Notes under the pieces: model-generated
Seen by the model: the letters and a program-made list of their open reading frames with translations, nothing else
Databases searched by the model: none
Told to the model about the DNA's origin: nothing
Assembly: GCA_015065505.1 (NCBI GenBank)
Contig: SVQE01000006.1
Span: forward strand, 1-62,690
Direction of reading: 5' to 3'
Source: Oscillospiraceae bacterium
GTDB taxonomy: Bacteria > Bacillota > Clostridia > Oscillospirales > Acutalibacteraceae
DNA: 62,690 bases
Shown here: positions 52,067 through 62,153 of the stretch, in pieces
Layout: each line of letters opens with the position of its first letter
Numbering within the stretch: the first letter of the stretch is position 1
Program-made: the position numbers and the translations under genes

Positions 52067-55000
52067 TTAGCTTCTTCTTATAGTTATTGCAACAGTTGCC
52101 CTTGCGGTTGTTCCGTCTGCATTTGTAACTGTGCAGGTTATTGTTGTTGCAAGTGTTTTAAGTCTTGCGTTTCTTCCGGCTGTTGTTAAATCAACAAATC
52201 CGTTTTCATCAACCTCAACATAGCTTGAAAGTGATGAAGTCCATTCAACGCTTGCAGGCGCCGATGCATTATCGGGTGTTGCAGCATATGCAAGCTGAAT
52301 TCCGTTGAAGCCGCTGAAGTTATCGCCGTATCCCGTCTTGAGAAGAATTCCGCTTTCAATAGCTTCGCCGTCTGCGGTGAGAGTTATTGCATCAACGGGA
52401 ATAACTTCAACCTCGAGGCTGTTTACAACATTGATTGTGTAAGAGAATACATCCGTTCGGTTGTAATCATCAGTCGTGATAAGCTCAACGGTTATTGAAG
52501 CGCTGTCCGCCTCATTTGTTTTTGTGATTATCAGGTTGCTGCCCGAAACAGCGGATTCTGCGCCGTTTTCGTTCTTTGTTAACCACTCAACGGATTTAAC
52601 CATTGCGCCTTCGTTCATTTCATATGAAACGGTTATTCTCGAATGGTCGTCAACAACATAGTTTGCGCCGTTTTCAATTACAGCGTCGCCAACCTTGATT
52701 GTGGGCTGAGGTTTGATGAACTCATGGCCTTCAAGGTCTGACATTGCCTGAAGCAGATTTTCGCACGCTGCGTCAATCTCGCTCTGCGGTGCATAAACAT
52801 TATCCATAACAGCCTCTGCCGCTTCAATCTGAGTCTGAAGCGCGTTGCTGTATGCTTCAACATAGTCCTTCTGGTCAAGCGCCTTTGCGGTTGCAAGTGC
52901 TTCCTGAAGTGCCGTTGTATCCCATGTTGTGTATGCTGTAATTGTGCCGACATAACCGCCGTCGATTGCCGTTACGGTTATTGTTGCCTCGCCCTGAGTA
53001 ATAAAGGTTACATTTCCTTTGCTGTCAACAGTTGCAATCTCTTCATTAGAAGATGAATACAGACAATCGTTAACGCTGAGCTGCTTAGCAGCAGTGCTCT
53101 GGTCTGACTGGTTAAGGTTAACATTAAGCTTCTTTATCTGCTGCGGTGCGCCGTAAATCTTATCGCTGTCGAAGGTTACAGCCGTTGCGCCGTAACGAAC
53201 GAAGGAAACATATACGCTGTCGCTGAAGGTACTGCCGTCTTCGGTTGTAATCGTGCAGGTAATTATTGCCCAGCTGCCTATCGGTGATAAGTTGGTTACA
53301 AGACCGATGTCGTCAACCTGAATCAGGTCGTTGGACGAGGTCCATTCAACAGACTGATAAATCGGCTCTTTATCAAGCGGAAGAACATTTGCTTTGAGCT
53401 GAAGCTTCTTATTTGTAAGAAGTGAGTTGCTCGAGGTGTATCTTATGAAGCCGTCGTTAGGCTCTGAAACACCGCTCTGTTCATCGCCGATAACAATTTC
53501 AATTCCCGTTGCAGGAACGAATTCCCTGAGTCCGTTATACGCAGCAATCAAGGTTTCAAGATAGGAATTAACCTCGCTTTGCTTTGCTGTTTCAGCCTCT
53601 ATTACGCTTTCGCTTTCCCGAACTGCAGCAGCAAGAACATTAAGGCTTTCCTCGGTGTAAACCTTGCCGCCCGTTACGCCTTCAACTATCGGCTTATATT
53701 CTTCAACCCTTTCTGCAAGCTCTGAGAAATCAGTTTCAATAATAACATTTGCCGATGATGTGAAGCCGCCGTCAACCGATACAGCCGTAACAACTGCCGT
53801 TCCTGTGTCAACAGGTGTGAGCGCACCGTTTGAGCTTACGGTTACAACGCTCTCGTCGCTTGAGGTCCATTCGATTGCAGTTACATCGGGTCCGCCGCTG
53901 AACTGATACTGAAGTGCGGTTGTTGATGATGTTGCAAACATTGTTTTTGTGCTCGGTTTAACCGTGAGCCCCGTTGCAACATTATCCGCAAGAACAATAT
54001 AAACTATTCTTGAGGTTTCTCTGTCGTAATTATCAACGGCAGCAATCTTTATCTTTGCCCAGCCCTTGGCATTATCGTTCGGGGTAAGTCTTATCTCCCT
54101 GTTATCCGAGGGTGATGAGGTTTTGATATTGCTTGTTGAAATTACACTCCATGAAAGTGATTTATAGTTCGCATTGCTCGGATAAACCGATGCGGTTATA
54201 TCAATATAGTTTCTTGAATTGTTGGACTGATAACCGCTTCTTGAAAGATTGATTGTTAAATGGCTGTTATCCGGAACACTGCCGGTTTCAACCCTTGAAT
54301 CCGAGCCCATAAGCGGGTCGCTATATGTTTCGTATGAAAGATTGAAGCCCTCAACCAAGGTGTAGGGATGAGTTATCATAACATCATATGCATCGATAAC
54401 ATCCTGGGCAATCTGGTCTATTTCAGCCTGGGAAAGAGTTAAATCATTGAGCGCATTGGAAGCAATTTCATATTTGTTTCTGAAAATCAATGAATATGAA
54501 TATTCATAGTTCTGATATTCAACATCCTTGTAGTTTTCAACAACCGCTTTAAGTGCGCTTCTGTCGCCCTCGGTTGAAACGGTGCATTCGCCCGTTACAC
54601 CGCCGTCATACGATACGGCACGAACTGTTGTTGAACCTGCGTCAACGAAGGTTACAAGTCCGTTCTGGTCTACGGTTGCAACATTTTCATCATCGCTTTC
54701 CCAATAGAAATCCTGAATGGAAGCTTTTCCTAAGTGAAGAAGTCCGGTTCCCGTCGGTTCAACGGTGCAGGCAAGCTGATAGGTTGCGCCAACTGTTCCG
54801 TTGATGTTGTTATCTGAAAGCTTGAGCGCTGTAACCGGGAAGTATGCAAAGGATACCCAAACCGAATCCGAGCACTGATTTCCGAAGTGGTCTGTTACGG
54901 TGCAGGTAATCTTTCCGTAGCAGGGCTTGTTTGAAGTCGGAACAGCCTCACCCTCTGATGAAACCGAAATATCCGAGGTTGCGCTCGACCATTCAACACT

Positions 55001-58000
55001 TTCATAAGAAGCGTTGTTGGGATAGAGCCTTACCTTAAGCGGACGGTCGCCGTTTGTGTAGCCTATGCCGTTTCCGCTGATACTTTCGGTAATAAGGTTC
55101 AGGTCGTACTGATAGAATTCTGAGGTGGGTTCGCCCTCGATATAGATTTCAACAGCACTCATATATGTGTATCTTTCAAGCTGATTGTATGCAGCTTCAA
55201 GCTTTGCATACTCTGCATCTACCTCTTTCTGAGTGTGACCGCCCTCTGCAACAAAGGCTTTTGCCTCGTTGAGTGCGTCTGTGTAAACGGTCCATGTTTC
55301 AGGGTAGTAGGAATGTGCCGAAAGATTTAAGTCTGTGTAAGACTGGATTAAGTTTCTGAGCTGGTCGTAGTTTGTAATAACATTAATAATACAAACTGCC
55401 TTGTATCCGCCGTCGGCAGTTGTGCAGGTGATTTCGCAGTCACCGCCGTAAACATATGTTACCAAACCGCTTTCGCTTACTGTTGCAACACCCTCGTCGC
55501 TTGACTCCCAAATAACATCCTTAACCGAAGCGGAAGAAATGCCCGTGGGTGAAATTGTTGCACTAAGCTGAGTTGTTTCGCCAACCTTCCGGTCTCTCAG
55601 CTCGGTGTAGTTAAGGCTAACGCCCGTTGCTTTGTTTCTTGCAAATGCAACATAGGCAATGTCGCTTCTTGTGTTGCCCATATAATCGGTAACCTTGCAG
55701 GTTATGATTGCTGAGCAGGGGTCGTTAACGGTGGGTTTGCAAACACCCTTTTCATCAACGCTGATTTTTTCATTTGAAGAAATCCACTCAACCTCGCTGT
55801 ACATAGCGCTGCTCGGTGTAACCTTGTAATCAAAATCGTAGCTGTAGTTCTTATAGTTTGAGGTTGAGCCAACCGAAACGGTTACAAACTTATTCTTAAG
55901 CTGTTTTTTGCCCGTTGCGAGAATTTCAACACCGTTTACGCTTACAAAACCGCCGAGCCTGTAGAATGCAGTAAGAAGATTCTGAGCATATGTGTCGCAG
56001 GTTGTCTGTGACGCCATTTCCTGGTCGTAGTATACGGAATAAGCCAAGTCAAGCTTTCTCATATACTGCTGATATTCCTTCTTGTTTTCTTCAGTTCTGA
56101 TTATTGCGGTTTTTTCGCAAAGGTCGATAATATTTTTAAGATAGGTTTTGTTCGGTTTAACAATAACCTTTGCCGTATCAATAACCGCATTATCGGCAGT
56201 TACGCAGTAAAGGGTTGCCTCGCCGACATCCTTACCCGTTATAACGGCATCGCTGTTATCGTTGCCCCTGTTTCTGACTGTGAAAATACTTTCATCGGAG
56301 GAATACCAGTTAGCCTTCGGGGTTGCAAGGTTTGAACCCGTGAGCGAACCGTCGTATGTTACAGTGTGCGAAACATTTTTATCCGTTAAGTTTGTTAACT
56401 CAATGGTGTCGCCGTCAATATTGTTGCCTGTAATATGGTTGTTTGAAACGCAGACGGTGATAACATTTGATTTAATCTTGCCGTCGTTTGAAACTGCATA
56501 GATGTTAAATGTATCAGCAACCTCGTGCCCTGCTTTCTGCTTAACAGTTGCAGTGTGTGTATCATCGGAAAGGTCGTTATTATAATATGAATTATCAATA
56601 ACCCATCTGAGATTCTGATTTGTTGCGTCTGACGGCGTTACGCTTGCCTTAACAACTGCGCCGTTGCCCATATAGGCTCCCGACCTTGTTATTGTTACAT
56701 AGTGATAATCATTTCCGTTGATATTAACGGTTTTATCGCTTGCAATCTTGCCGCCGCTGTTCGCAACGCCCGTAACGGAAATGTTTATTTTTTCAACGGG
56801 TATTCCCGTTTTAACCTCTTTTGTTGCAATAAACGAGGATATTTCATAGAATTTTCCGTTTGAGAGATAATATCCCGTATATGTTTTAAGCGCAATGGTT
56901 GATACGCCGCCGTCAAGCGCTTCATAATGACCTCTGTAGTCAATTGATGAAATATCGTTGCTTGCAGACTCTTCCTCGGTTGCCCAGTTATAAACAGGGT
57001 CGCCGTTTTCATCAACCTCATCCGTTACAAGACCCCACTGGGTGTACAGATTCTGCGATTCTGCAACTCGCACCGGATAAATGCTGTAGGTGTAATTCTC
57101 TTTGCCGTCGATTTCAACAATATCCGCGCCGTTTATATCAACCTGCGAAATGAAGTTACCCGTTTTACCGACAACGCTAATTTCCCAGGTTCTTTCAACA
57201 TTGTTTGTTGTTGATGTTGCAGTAATAGTTACAGGCTTTGTTGAAAGCTGACCGTAGGGACCGCCTGCATCAAGACCTGTTATAACACCTGTTTTTTCGT
57301 CAACCCTTGCATATTCGGGATTTGACGAGGTCCATACGATATCGCTCATATCGCCCGTGCTGGGATTAACATCCGTAACTGAAAGCTGAATCTGCGAGCC
57401 CTCTTTAACAGACTTTGCACCTTCAATATTAAAGCTTTCAATAGGCTGGGATTCAACAACGGTGAAGGTTATTGAATCGTTATATCTCATCTGAAGAATG
57501 ATGTTTGCAACGATTTCAACCGCTGTTGCTGTGAGCTGAACGGGGTCCGCTGTTCCCTCAACAACCTTTGCAACGCCGAAGGCAACATCGAGCATTCCGG
57601 CAAGCACGGCTCTATTGATATCAAGCCCCATATACTCAATCATAATCTGAGCAACATCATCGGTGTTGAGTGTGCCCGTATTTTCAAGAGCATAGAAATA
57701 GTTTATGAATTTAAGAAGTCCGTTGATAACATCCTCGGAGTCGGGAGAAGCAAGGATTGTAACCTTACCCGTATTTTTAAAGGTTACAAGTCCGCCGTCG
57801 GTTACGGTTGCAACAACCTTACCCGAAGAGAAGATTGAAGAAGCCTTAACCGAATACTGAACTCCGTAGTGAAGTCGCTGCGGCGAGGTTATTGCGTTAA
57901 GCTGAACGCTGTTGCCAACTGCCTGAGTTGTTGCAATCTTTGACTTGTTTGTTATATGTGTTCCGTTAGGGAGAAAATTAGCATACCATTCGTTGTTTCT

Positions 58001-58669
58001 TACAACATTAACATTAACATGGTCTTCGCCGAGAAGCTCGCCCGTTGACGAGAAAACCTGGCAGTAAATGCCCGTATTAACCTTATCAAGATAGGTTCTC
58101 AGTGAATCAATAAGGTCGCCCTCATATGCATCAACATAATCGGCAAGCCAGGATTCAGAGCCGAGTGCAGCCTGTGCAATGGCAACAATGGCGTCGGAAT
58201 CAAGCGTGTCAAGGTCAACATATTCATTGTTGAACGCCTTTTCAAGAAGCTCGCCGACTCTTGAGCCGATTAACGGAATTGTTTTAACCTCATTGTCTAT
58301 CCAGAGCTGAACAACCGCACCCTTTGAAGAGTCGAATGCCTTAACAAGACCGTCCTGGTCAACATCGGCAAGAATGGGTGTGTCGCTGTACCAGTTGAAA
58401 TATGCGTTATCGGGAAGATAGCTGTCTATAAGCTCGTGCTTTAGCTGAAGCTTTTCACCCTCAACCATCGTGATTATGTATTCATCCTCTTCGCTTCCTT
58501 CCATATAGGTTGGAACCATTGTGTTAGAGTCTGAAAAGAAAATCTGAAGGTCAACGGTGTCGATAACGCCGCTTTCTGCGTATGCCGAAAAAGCAGGAAC
58601 GACGGACGTTGCTGCCAGAAGCACACACAGCATTATGCTGATTAGTTTTTTTCTCAATGAATTCTTCAT
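52067..58669 (-). CDS. giant secreted Ig-like (Big2) and helical super-repeat protein
   Basis: 2200 residues. Signal peptide about 1-33. A unique start (34-400) is followed by Big2-like domains (WTSSNPEYARVDEKTGVITG near 455). From about 840 a triplet module repeats with a period of 260-275 residues: a FIVAR-like helical segment (starting near 842, 1100, 1368, 1645 and 1916), a Big domain with 'P-C-x-A-x-ITC-x-VTD', and a Big domain with 'WeSSDE-x-VATV-x-x-x-GLVT'. The end is a plain Big domain (VAITIRRS); no sortase, SLH or TM anchor. Probably an extended surface or matrix fibre that is held by another partner. Shares its promoter with the LRR protein downstream. Ligand unknown. Confidence 0.88.
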   Translation of the reverse strand: MKNSLRKKLISIMLCVLLAATSVVPAFSAYAESGVIDTVDLQIFFSDSNTMVPTYMEGSEEDEYIITMVEGEKLQLKHELIDSYLPDNAYFNWYSDTPILADVDQDGLVKAFDSSKGAVVQLWIDNEVKTIPLIGSRVGELLEKAFNNEYVDLDTLDSDAIVAIAQAALGSESWLADYVDAYEGDLIDSLRTYLDKVNTGIYCQVFSSTGELLGEDHVNVNVVRNNEWYANFLPNGTHITNKSKIATTQAVGNSVQLNAITSPQRLHYGVQYSVKASSIFSSGKVVATVTDGGLVTFKNTGKVTILASPDSEDVINGLLKFINYFYALENTGTLNTDDVAQIMIEYMGLDINRAVLAGMLDVAFGVAKVVEGTADPVQLTATAVEIVANIILQMRYNDSITFTVVESQPIESFNIEGAKSVKEGSQIQLSVTDVNPSTGDMSDIVWTSSNPEYARVDEKTGVITGLDAGGPYGQLSTKPVTITATSTTNNVERTWEISVVGKTGNFISQVDINGADIVEIDGKENYTYSIYPVRVAESQNLYTQWGLVTDEVDENGDPVYNWATEEESASNDISSIDYRGHYEALDGGVSTIALKTYTGYYLSNGKFYEISSFIATKEVKTGIPVEKINISVTGVANSGGKIASDKTVNINGNDYHYVTITRSGAYMGNGAVVKASVTPSDATNQNLRWVIDNSYYNNDLSDDTHTATVKQKAGHEVADTFNIYAVSNDGKIKSNVITVCVSNNHITGNNIDGDTIELTNLTDKNVSHTVTYDGSLTGSNLATPKANWYSSDESIFTVRNRGNDNSDAVITGKDVGEATLYCVTADNAVIDTAKVIVKPNKTYLKNIIDLCEKTAIIRTEENKKEYQQYMRKLDLAYSVYYDQEMASQTTCDTYAQNLLTAFYRLGGFVSVNGVEILATGKKQLKNKFVTVSVGSTSNYKNYSYDFDYKVTPSSAMYSEVEWISSNEKISVDEKGVCKPTVNDPCSAIITCKVTDYMGNTRSDIAYVAFARNKATGVSLNYTELRDRKVGETTQLSATISPTGISSASVKDVIWESSDEGVATVSESGLVTYVYGGDCEITCTTADGGYKAVCIINVITNYDQLRNLIQSYTDLNLSAHSYYPETWTVYTDALNEAKAFVAEGGHTQKEVDAEYAKLEAAYNQLERYTYMSAVEIYIEGEPTSEFYQYDLNLITESISGNGIGYTNGDRPLKVRLYPNNASYESVEWSSATSDISVSSEGEAVPTSNKPCYGKITCTVTDHFGNQCSDSVWVSFAYFPVTALKLSDNNINGTVGATYQLACTVEPTGTGLLHLGKASIQDFYWESDDENVATVDQNGLVTFVDAGSTTVRAVSYDGGVTGECTVSTEGDRSALKAVVENYKDVEYQNYEYSYSLIFRNKYEIASNALNDLTLSQAEIDQIAQDVIDAYDVMITHPYTLVEGFNLSYETYSDPLMGSDSRVETGSVPDNSHLTINLSRSGYQSNNSRNYIDITASVYPSNANYKSLSWSVISTSNIKTSSPSDNREIRLTPNDNAKGWAKIKIAAVDNYDRETSRIVYIVLADNVATGLTVKPSTKTMFATSSTTALQYQFSGGPDVTAIEWTSSDESVVTVSSNGALTPVDTGTAVVTAVSVDGGFTSSANVIIETDFSELAERVEEYKPIVEGVTGGKVYTEESLNVLAAAVRESESVIEAETAKQSEVNSYLETLIAAYNGLREFVPATGIEIVIGDEQSGVSEPNDGFIRYTSSNSLLTNKKLQLKANVLPLDKEPIYQSVEWTSSNDLIQVDDIGLVTNLSPIGSWAIITCTITTEDGSTFSDSVYVSFVRYGATAVTFDSDKIYGAPQQIKKLNVNLNQSDQSTAAKQLSVNDCLYSSSNEEIATVDSKGNVTFITQGEATITVTAIDGGYVGTITAYTTWDTTALQEALATAKALDQKDYVEAYSNALQTQIEAAEAVMDNVYAPQSEIDAACENLLQAMSDLEGHEFIKPQPTIKVGDAVIENGANYVVDDHSRITVSYEMNEGAMVKSVEWLTKNENGAESAVSGSNLIITKTNEADSASITVELITTDDYNRTDVFSYTINVVNSLEVEVIPVDAITLTADGEAIESGILLKTGYGDNFSGFNGIQLAYAATPDNASAPASVEWTSSLSSYVEVDENGFVDLTTAGRNARLKTLATTITCTVTNADGTTARATVAITIRRS

Positions 58670-58854
58670 TTTTCTCCCTCCGAAAAATTCTTAAATAAGT
58701 TGCCTGTGTCTGAAAATATCATAAAATAAATATGAATATATTATTTCTATTTTATTATAAACCTTTTAATAGGATTTTGCAATGCCTTTTATTTGTTACA
58801 AATGACTAAAAACGACAATCAATTTTGTTTGATTTAAACAATCAAATCTATATA

Positions 58855-58883
58855 TTGTGTTTGTTGGTGCATTGTGCTATAAT
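58855..58883 (+). promoter_or_regulatory. promoter of the phosphoglycerate mutase gene
   Basis: TTGTGT (58855-58860), 17-bp spacer, TATAAT (58878-58883). It lies in the 282-bp divergent gap with the giant protein gene, whose own promoter is not clear. Confidence 0.6.
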
Positions 58884-58951
58884 ACAGAGTACATATGCTA
58901 AATTTGTAAATTTTTTAACTATATTAATCTATTTTTCTGGGAGGACACAAA

Positions 58952-60169
58952 ATGACTAAATTTGTTGTTGTTTTATACGACGGGATGGCGGATTATCCCG
59001 TTGAAGCACTTGGCGGAAAAACGCCGATGATGTGCGCAAAAAAGCCGAATATGGATTTTCTTGCTCAGAGGGGCGAGGTTGGTCTTGTAAGAACGGTTGC
59101 ACCGGGATTAAAACCCGGCAGCGACGTTGCAAATATGAGCGTTATGGGCTTTGACCCGATGAAATTCTACACGGGAAGAAGTCCGCTCGAGGCTGCTTCA
59201 ATCGGAATTGATATGAAAATGAGCGATGTTTCGTTAAGAACAAATCTTGTTACTCTTTCCGAGGACGATTTGCCTTATGAAGAAAAAACAATCCTTGATT
59301 ACTGCGCTGACGACATAAGCACCGAAGAAGCAAAAATCCTTATTGAATACATTCAGGAAAAGCTCGGAAACGAAGTATTCACCTTCTATCCGGGTGTTAG
59401 CTACCGTCACTGCCTTATCTGGGATAACGGAACAACCGACCTCGGCAAAATGACACCGCCCCACGATATTACGGGCAAGGTTATCACCGAGCATCTTTCA
59501 ACAGCCGAAAACGCAAAGCCACTTATCGAGCTGATGAAAAAATCCTACGATTTACTCAAGGACCACCCCGTTAATATTGCAAGAAAAGAAAGGGGCAAGC
59601 GCCCTGCAAACTCAATCTGGCTCTGGGGCGAGGGCACAAGACCTGCATACGACAGCTTTGAGAGCATCTACGGCATTAAGGGCGGCGTTGTTTCAGCGGT
59701 TGATCTCTTAAAAGGCCTGGGCTTCTGTGCAAAAATGGATGTTGCAGAGGTTGAGGGTGCAACGGGATATATCGACACCAATTTTGAAGGCAAGGCAACC
59801 GCTGCGCTTGAGCTTCTTGATAAGGGCGACGACCTTGTTTATGTTCACTTTGAAGCTCCCGATGAATGCGGCCACAGAAACGAGCCCGAAAACAAGGTTC
59901 GTTCAATAGAGCTTATTGACGAAAGAGTTCTTCCGATTCTTTTTGAGGGATTAAAAAAGTACGATGACTGGAAAATGATGATTCTTCCCGACCATCCGAC
60001 ACCGATTGCAACGCGCACTCACGCAAGCGACCCCGTACCGTTCCTCATCTACCATAAAAACGGCGAGATTGAAAGCGGCGTTGAAAGCATCAACGAGGAA
60101 AGCGCAAAGGAAACGGGCGTTTTCATTGATTTCGGTCCCTCGCTTATGGGAAGATTTCTCGGAAAATAA
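58952..60169 (+). CDS. apgM: cofactor-independent phosphoglycerate mutase, archaeal type
   Basis: 405 residues, typical for the ApgM family in the alkaline phosphatase superfamily. Metal and catalytic motifs: VVLYDGMADYP (Asp10), LKPGSDVANMSVMGFDP (Ser nucleophile near 68), YTGRSPLEAASIG, HFEAPDECGHRNEP (near 293) and LPDHPTPIATRTHASDPVPF (near 350). Converts 3- to 2-phosphoglycerate; some relatives are instead annotated as homoserine kinases of this fold, but no threonine genes are nearby. The GGAGG ribosome site is well placed. Confidence 0.88.
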   Translation: MTKFVVVLYDGMADYPVEALGGKTPMMCAKKPNMDFLAQRGEVGLVRTVAPGLKPGSDVANMSVMGFDPMKFYTGRSPLEAASIGIDMKMSDVSLRTNLVTLSEDDLPYEEKTILDYCADDISTEEAKILIEYIQEKLGNEVFTFYPGVSYRHCLIWDNGTTDLGKMTPPHDITGKVITEHLSTAENAKPLIELMKKSYDLLKDHPVNIARKERGKRPANSIWLWGEGTRPAYDSFESIYGIKGGVVSAVDLLKGLGFCAKMDVAEVEGATGYIDTNFEGKATAALELLDKGDDLVYVHFEAPDECGHRNEPENKVRSIELIDERVLPILFEGLKKYDDWKMMILPDHPTPIATRTHASDPVPFLIYHKNGEIESGVESINEESAKETGVFIDFGPSLMGRFLGK

Positions 60170-60282
60170 GCAACACATAAGTATTAGTTGATTAATTAGA
60201 CTGTTTATGCTAAAATATTATGACAATCTTGTTAAAGTGATATAATCAAAACGCGTTTTGATTGTTAAAGGGGGTGAACGGT

Positions 60283-62097
60283 TTGAGAAAGTATAATTAT
60301 TTTGACGATGATCAGGATGATATTCAGTCGCTGATTTCTTCTTTTGATGCGCCAAAGGAAGAGAAAAAAGAAGCGATTGATAAATCGCTTAAAGAAATAG
60401 CAGATTCCCGAACCGAGCATGCCCGCCGCGAGCGCAAAAAAAGCCGCGAGGAAAAAGAGCTCGACGATTTTCTGCAGGGTAAAAAATCGGACACATCGCC
60501 ATCACGCGACAAAAAGCCCGAAAAGAAGCCCGAGACAAAATCCGAAAAGAAACCCGAAAAGGGCGAAATCTTAGACGCAGTTAAAGCCTTTTCAAAGAAA
60601 AGCGGAGAAAAGATAGTTTCCGTTGCCCACGCCGTTAAGGAAGGCAGCATTGCCGAAGAGTTTGAAAAGCTTTCAAAGAAGAAAAAAACAAGAGTAACCG
60701 TTATTATGGTCTTTGTTTTCTTCCTCTTCTTTGCCCTTATGGTTGCAGGAACGCTTCGCGCGGTTGATTCCGAAAACAAACGAATTGCAAAATTCAACGA
60801 GGACGCAGGCAAGGTCTGCTCGCAGTGCATAACCAAATACGGAAACAGCGGCTATGAAAACCTTTATTCGGCATACGGCATAACCGGATACAGAATGACC
60901 GGTCTGAGCTATGCAAGAGAAATGGATTTCAATAACGATAATGTAAGCGAGCTGCTTGTTTGCTGCGATGAAGGCGGTGTTTACTTCACCGAGGTTTGGG
61001 GCTATAACAACCACGATGAATTCATCTGCTTCTACCGCGATGAATCCACCCAGACCGAAAAGAAGAGCGACGATGCGTGGATAACAATTTATGTTAAAAA
61101 CAACAAATACTATCTCGGCGTTCATTCGGGCGATAAGCTTGAAAAGGTTGACCTTTATCAGCTCAGGGGCACATCCTTTGAAAAGAAATACAGTGCGGAC
61201 TACGATGCCGCTGCACAGGCGTTCTCTTTTGACGGCAAGGTTGATGCAACCTCCTTTGAAAGAATAAAGCTTGCCGTTCTTGTTGAGGAAAAAGCTGTTG
61301 TTAATGCCGACAAGGTTTCAAAAACAGTTGAATCCTTCATAGGACCGAACGGCGTTTCAAATCTTATTTCCTTGTCGCAGAACATCAACAATGCCTATTA
61401 TGAAGTTGTTGACGAATATAACCAGACCTACGGAAAAGCAAAGGTTGTTAAGAAGAACGGACTTTGCTATGTTGACGGACTTGCCGTTGTTGATTTAACT
61501 GATTTCGACGGCGACGGCAAGGATGAGCTTGTTTTAATCTACAGAAAGCCCGTTAAGGTCAGGGATTCAGATGCTCAGGGCAACTATATTTCCAAGGTTG
61601 AGGATAAATACTACATCGAGATTTACCGCTATAACTCGGGCAAGGCAATTCTTGCTTATAAGAATGAAAGCATATCAAACAGCCTCGGCGAAAGCGAGGA
61701 TATGTACTACATAATCAAGAAGAAAAACGGCAAGAGCTACTACTGCGTTAACGCTTTTTCCGTTCAGGAATCGGGCAGGGTTATAAGCGCAACCTCGTCA
61801 ACCTTTAAGTTCGACGGCATACAGTTCTCTCAGCAGTATGAGGCTGCATACCGAACAAACTACGGATATACCCACTATTATATAGACGACACCGAGGTAT
61901 ACAGTAAATCCGAGTTCGACAAAAAGGGCTACTCCGTTCCGCTGTTCAACGGCGAGGAAAAATACGATTCAAAAACCTACACCGTAACCTTCCTTCAGAG
62001 AAAGCTTCTCAAGGCGGAAAGAATGGACGACCGCGTTGACGAAACCATCAGAAATATAAGAACACTGAACACTTCGTATTCAGGAGACACGGAATAA
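60283..62097 (+). CDS. uncharacterised single-TM protein with acidic-loop repeats
   Basis: 604 residues. The TTG at 60283 is used because GGGGGTG lies six bases before it. A highly charged cytoplasmic part (1-140) includes a Lys/Pro/Glu run near 75-95. One TM is at about 146-165 (TVIMVFVFFLFFALMVAGTL). The outside part (170-604) has two Asp-rich calcium-loop-like strands, MDFNNDNVSELLVCCDE (near 222) and LTDFDGDGKDELVLIY (near 414), as in VCBS/FG-GAP-like proteins. Not recognised further. Followed by a terminator. Confidence 0.7.
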   Translation: MRKYNYFDDDQDDIQSLISSFDAPKEEKKEAIDKSLKEIADSRTEHARRERKKSREEKELDDFLQGKKSDTSPSRDKKPEKKPETKSEKKPEKGEILDAVKAFSKKSGEKIVSVAHAVKEGSIAEEFEKLSKKKKTRVTVIMVFVFFLFFALMVAGTLRAVDSENKRIAKFNEDAGKVCSQCITKYGNSGYENLYSAYGITGYRMTGLSYAREMDFNNDNVSELLVCCDEGGVYFTEVWGYNNHDEFICFYRDESTQTEKKSDDAWITIYVKNNKYYLGVHSGDKLEKVDLYQLRGTSFEKKYSADYDAAAQAFSFDGKVDATSFERIKLAVLVEEKAVVNADKVSKTVESFIGPNGVSNLISLSQNINNAYYEVVDEYNQTYGKAKVVKKNGLCYVDGLAVVDLTDFDGDGKDELVLIYRKPVKVRDSDAQGNYISKVEDKYYIEIYRYNSGKAILAYKNESISNSLGESEDMYYIIKKKNGKSYYCVNAFSVQESGRVISATSSTFKFDGIQFSQQYEAAYRTNYGYTHYYIDDTEVYSKSEFDKKGYSVPLFNGEEKYDSKTYTVTFLQRKLLKAERMDDRVDETIRNIRTLNTSYSGDTE

Positions 62098-62122
62098 AAG
62101 GGCGGCTATTCCGCCCTTTTAT
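62096..62122 (+). terminator. terminator after the charged membrane protein gene
   Basis: AAAAGGGCGG-CTATT-CCGCCCTTTT starts in the stop codon of the preceding gene. Confidence 0.9.
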
Positions 62123-62153
62123 AGTTCATACTAATAATATTTGAGGTGAAAAA

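Noticed and set aside
53664..57153. Several plus-strand frames of 60-85 codons inside the giant gene
   Set aside because: They mirror the repeated Big domains on the other strand and lack ribosome sites; shadows.
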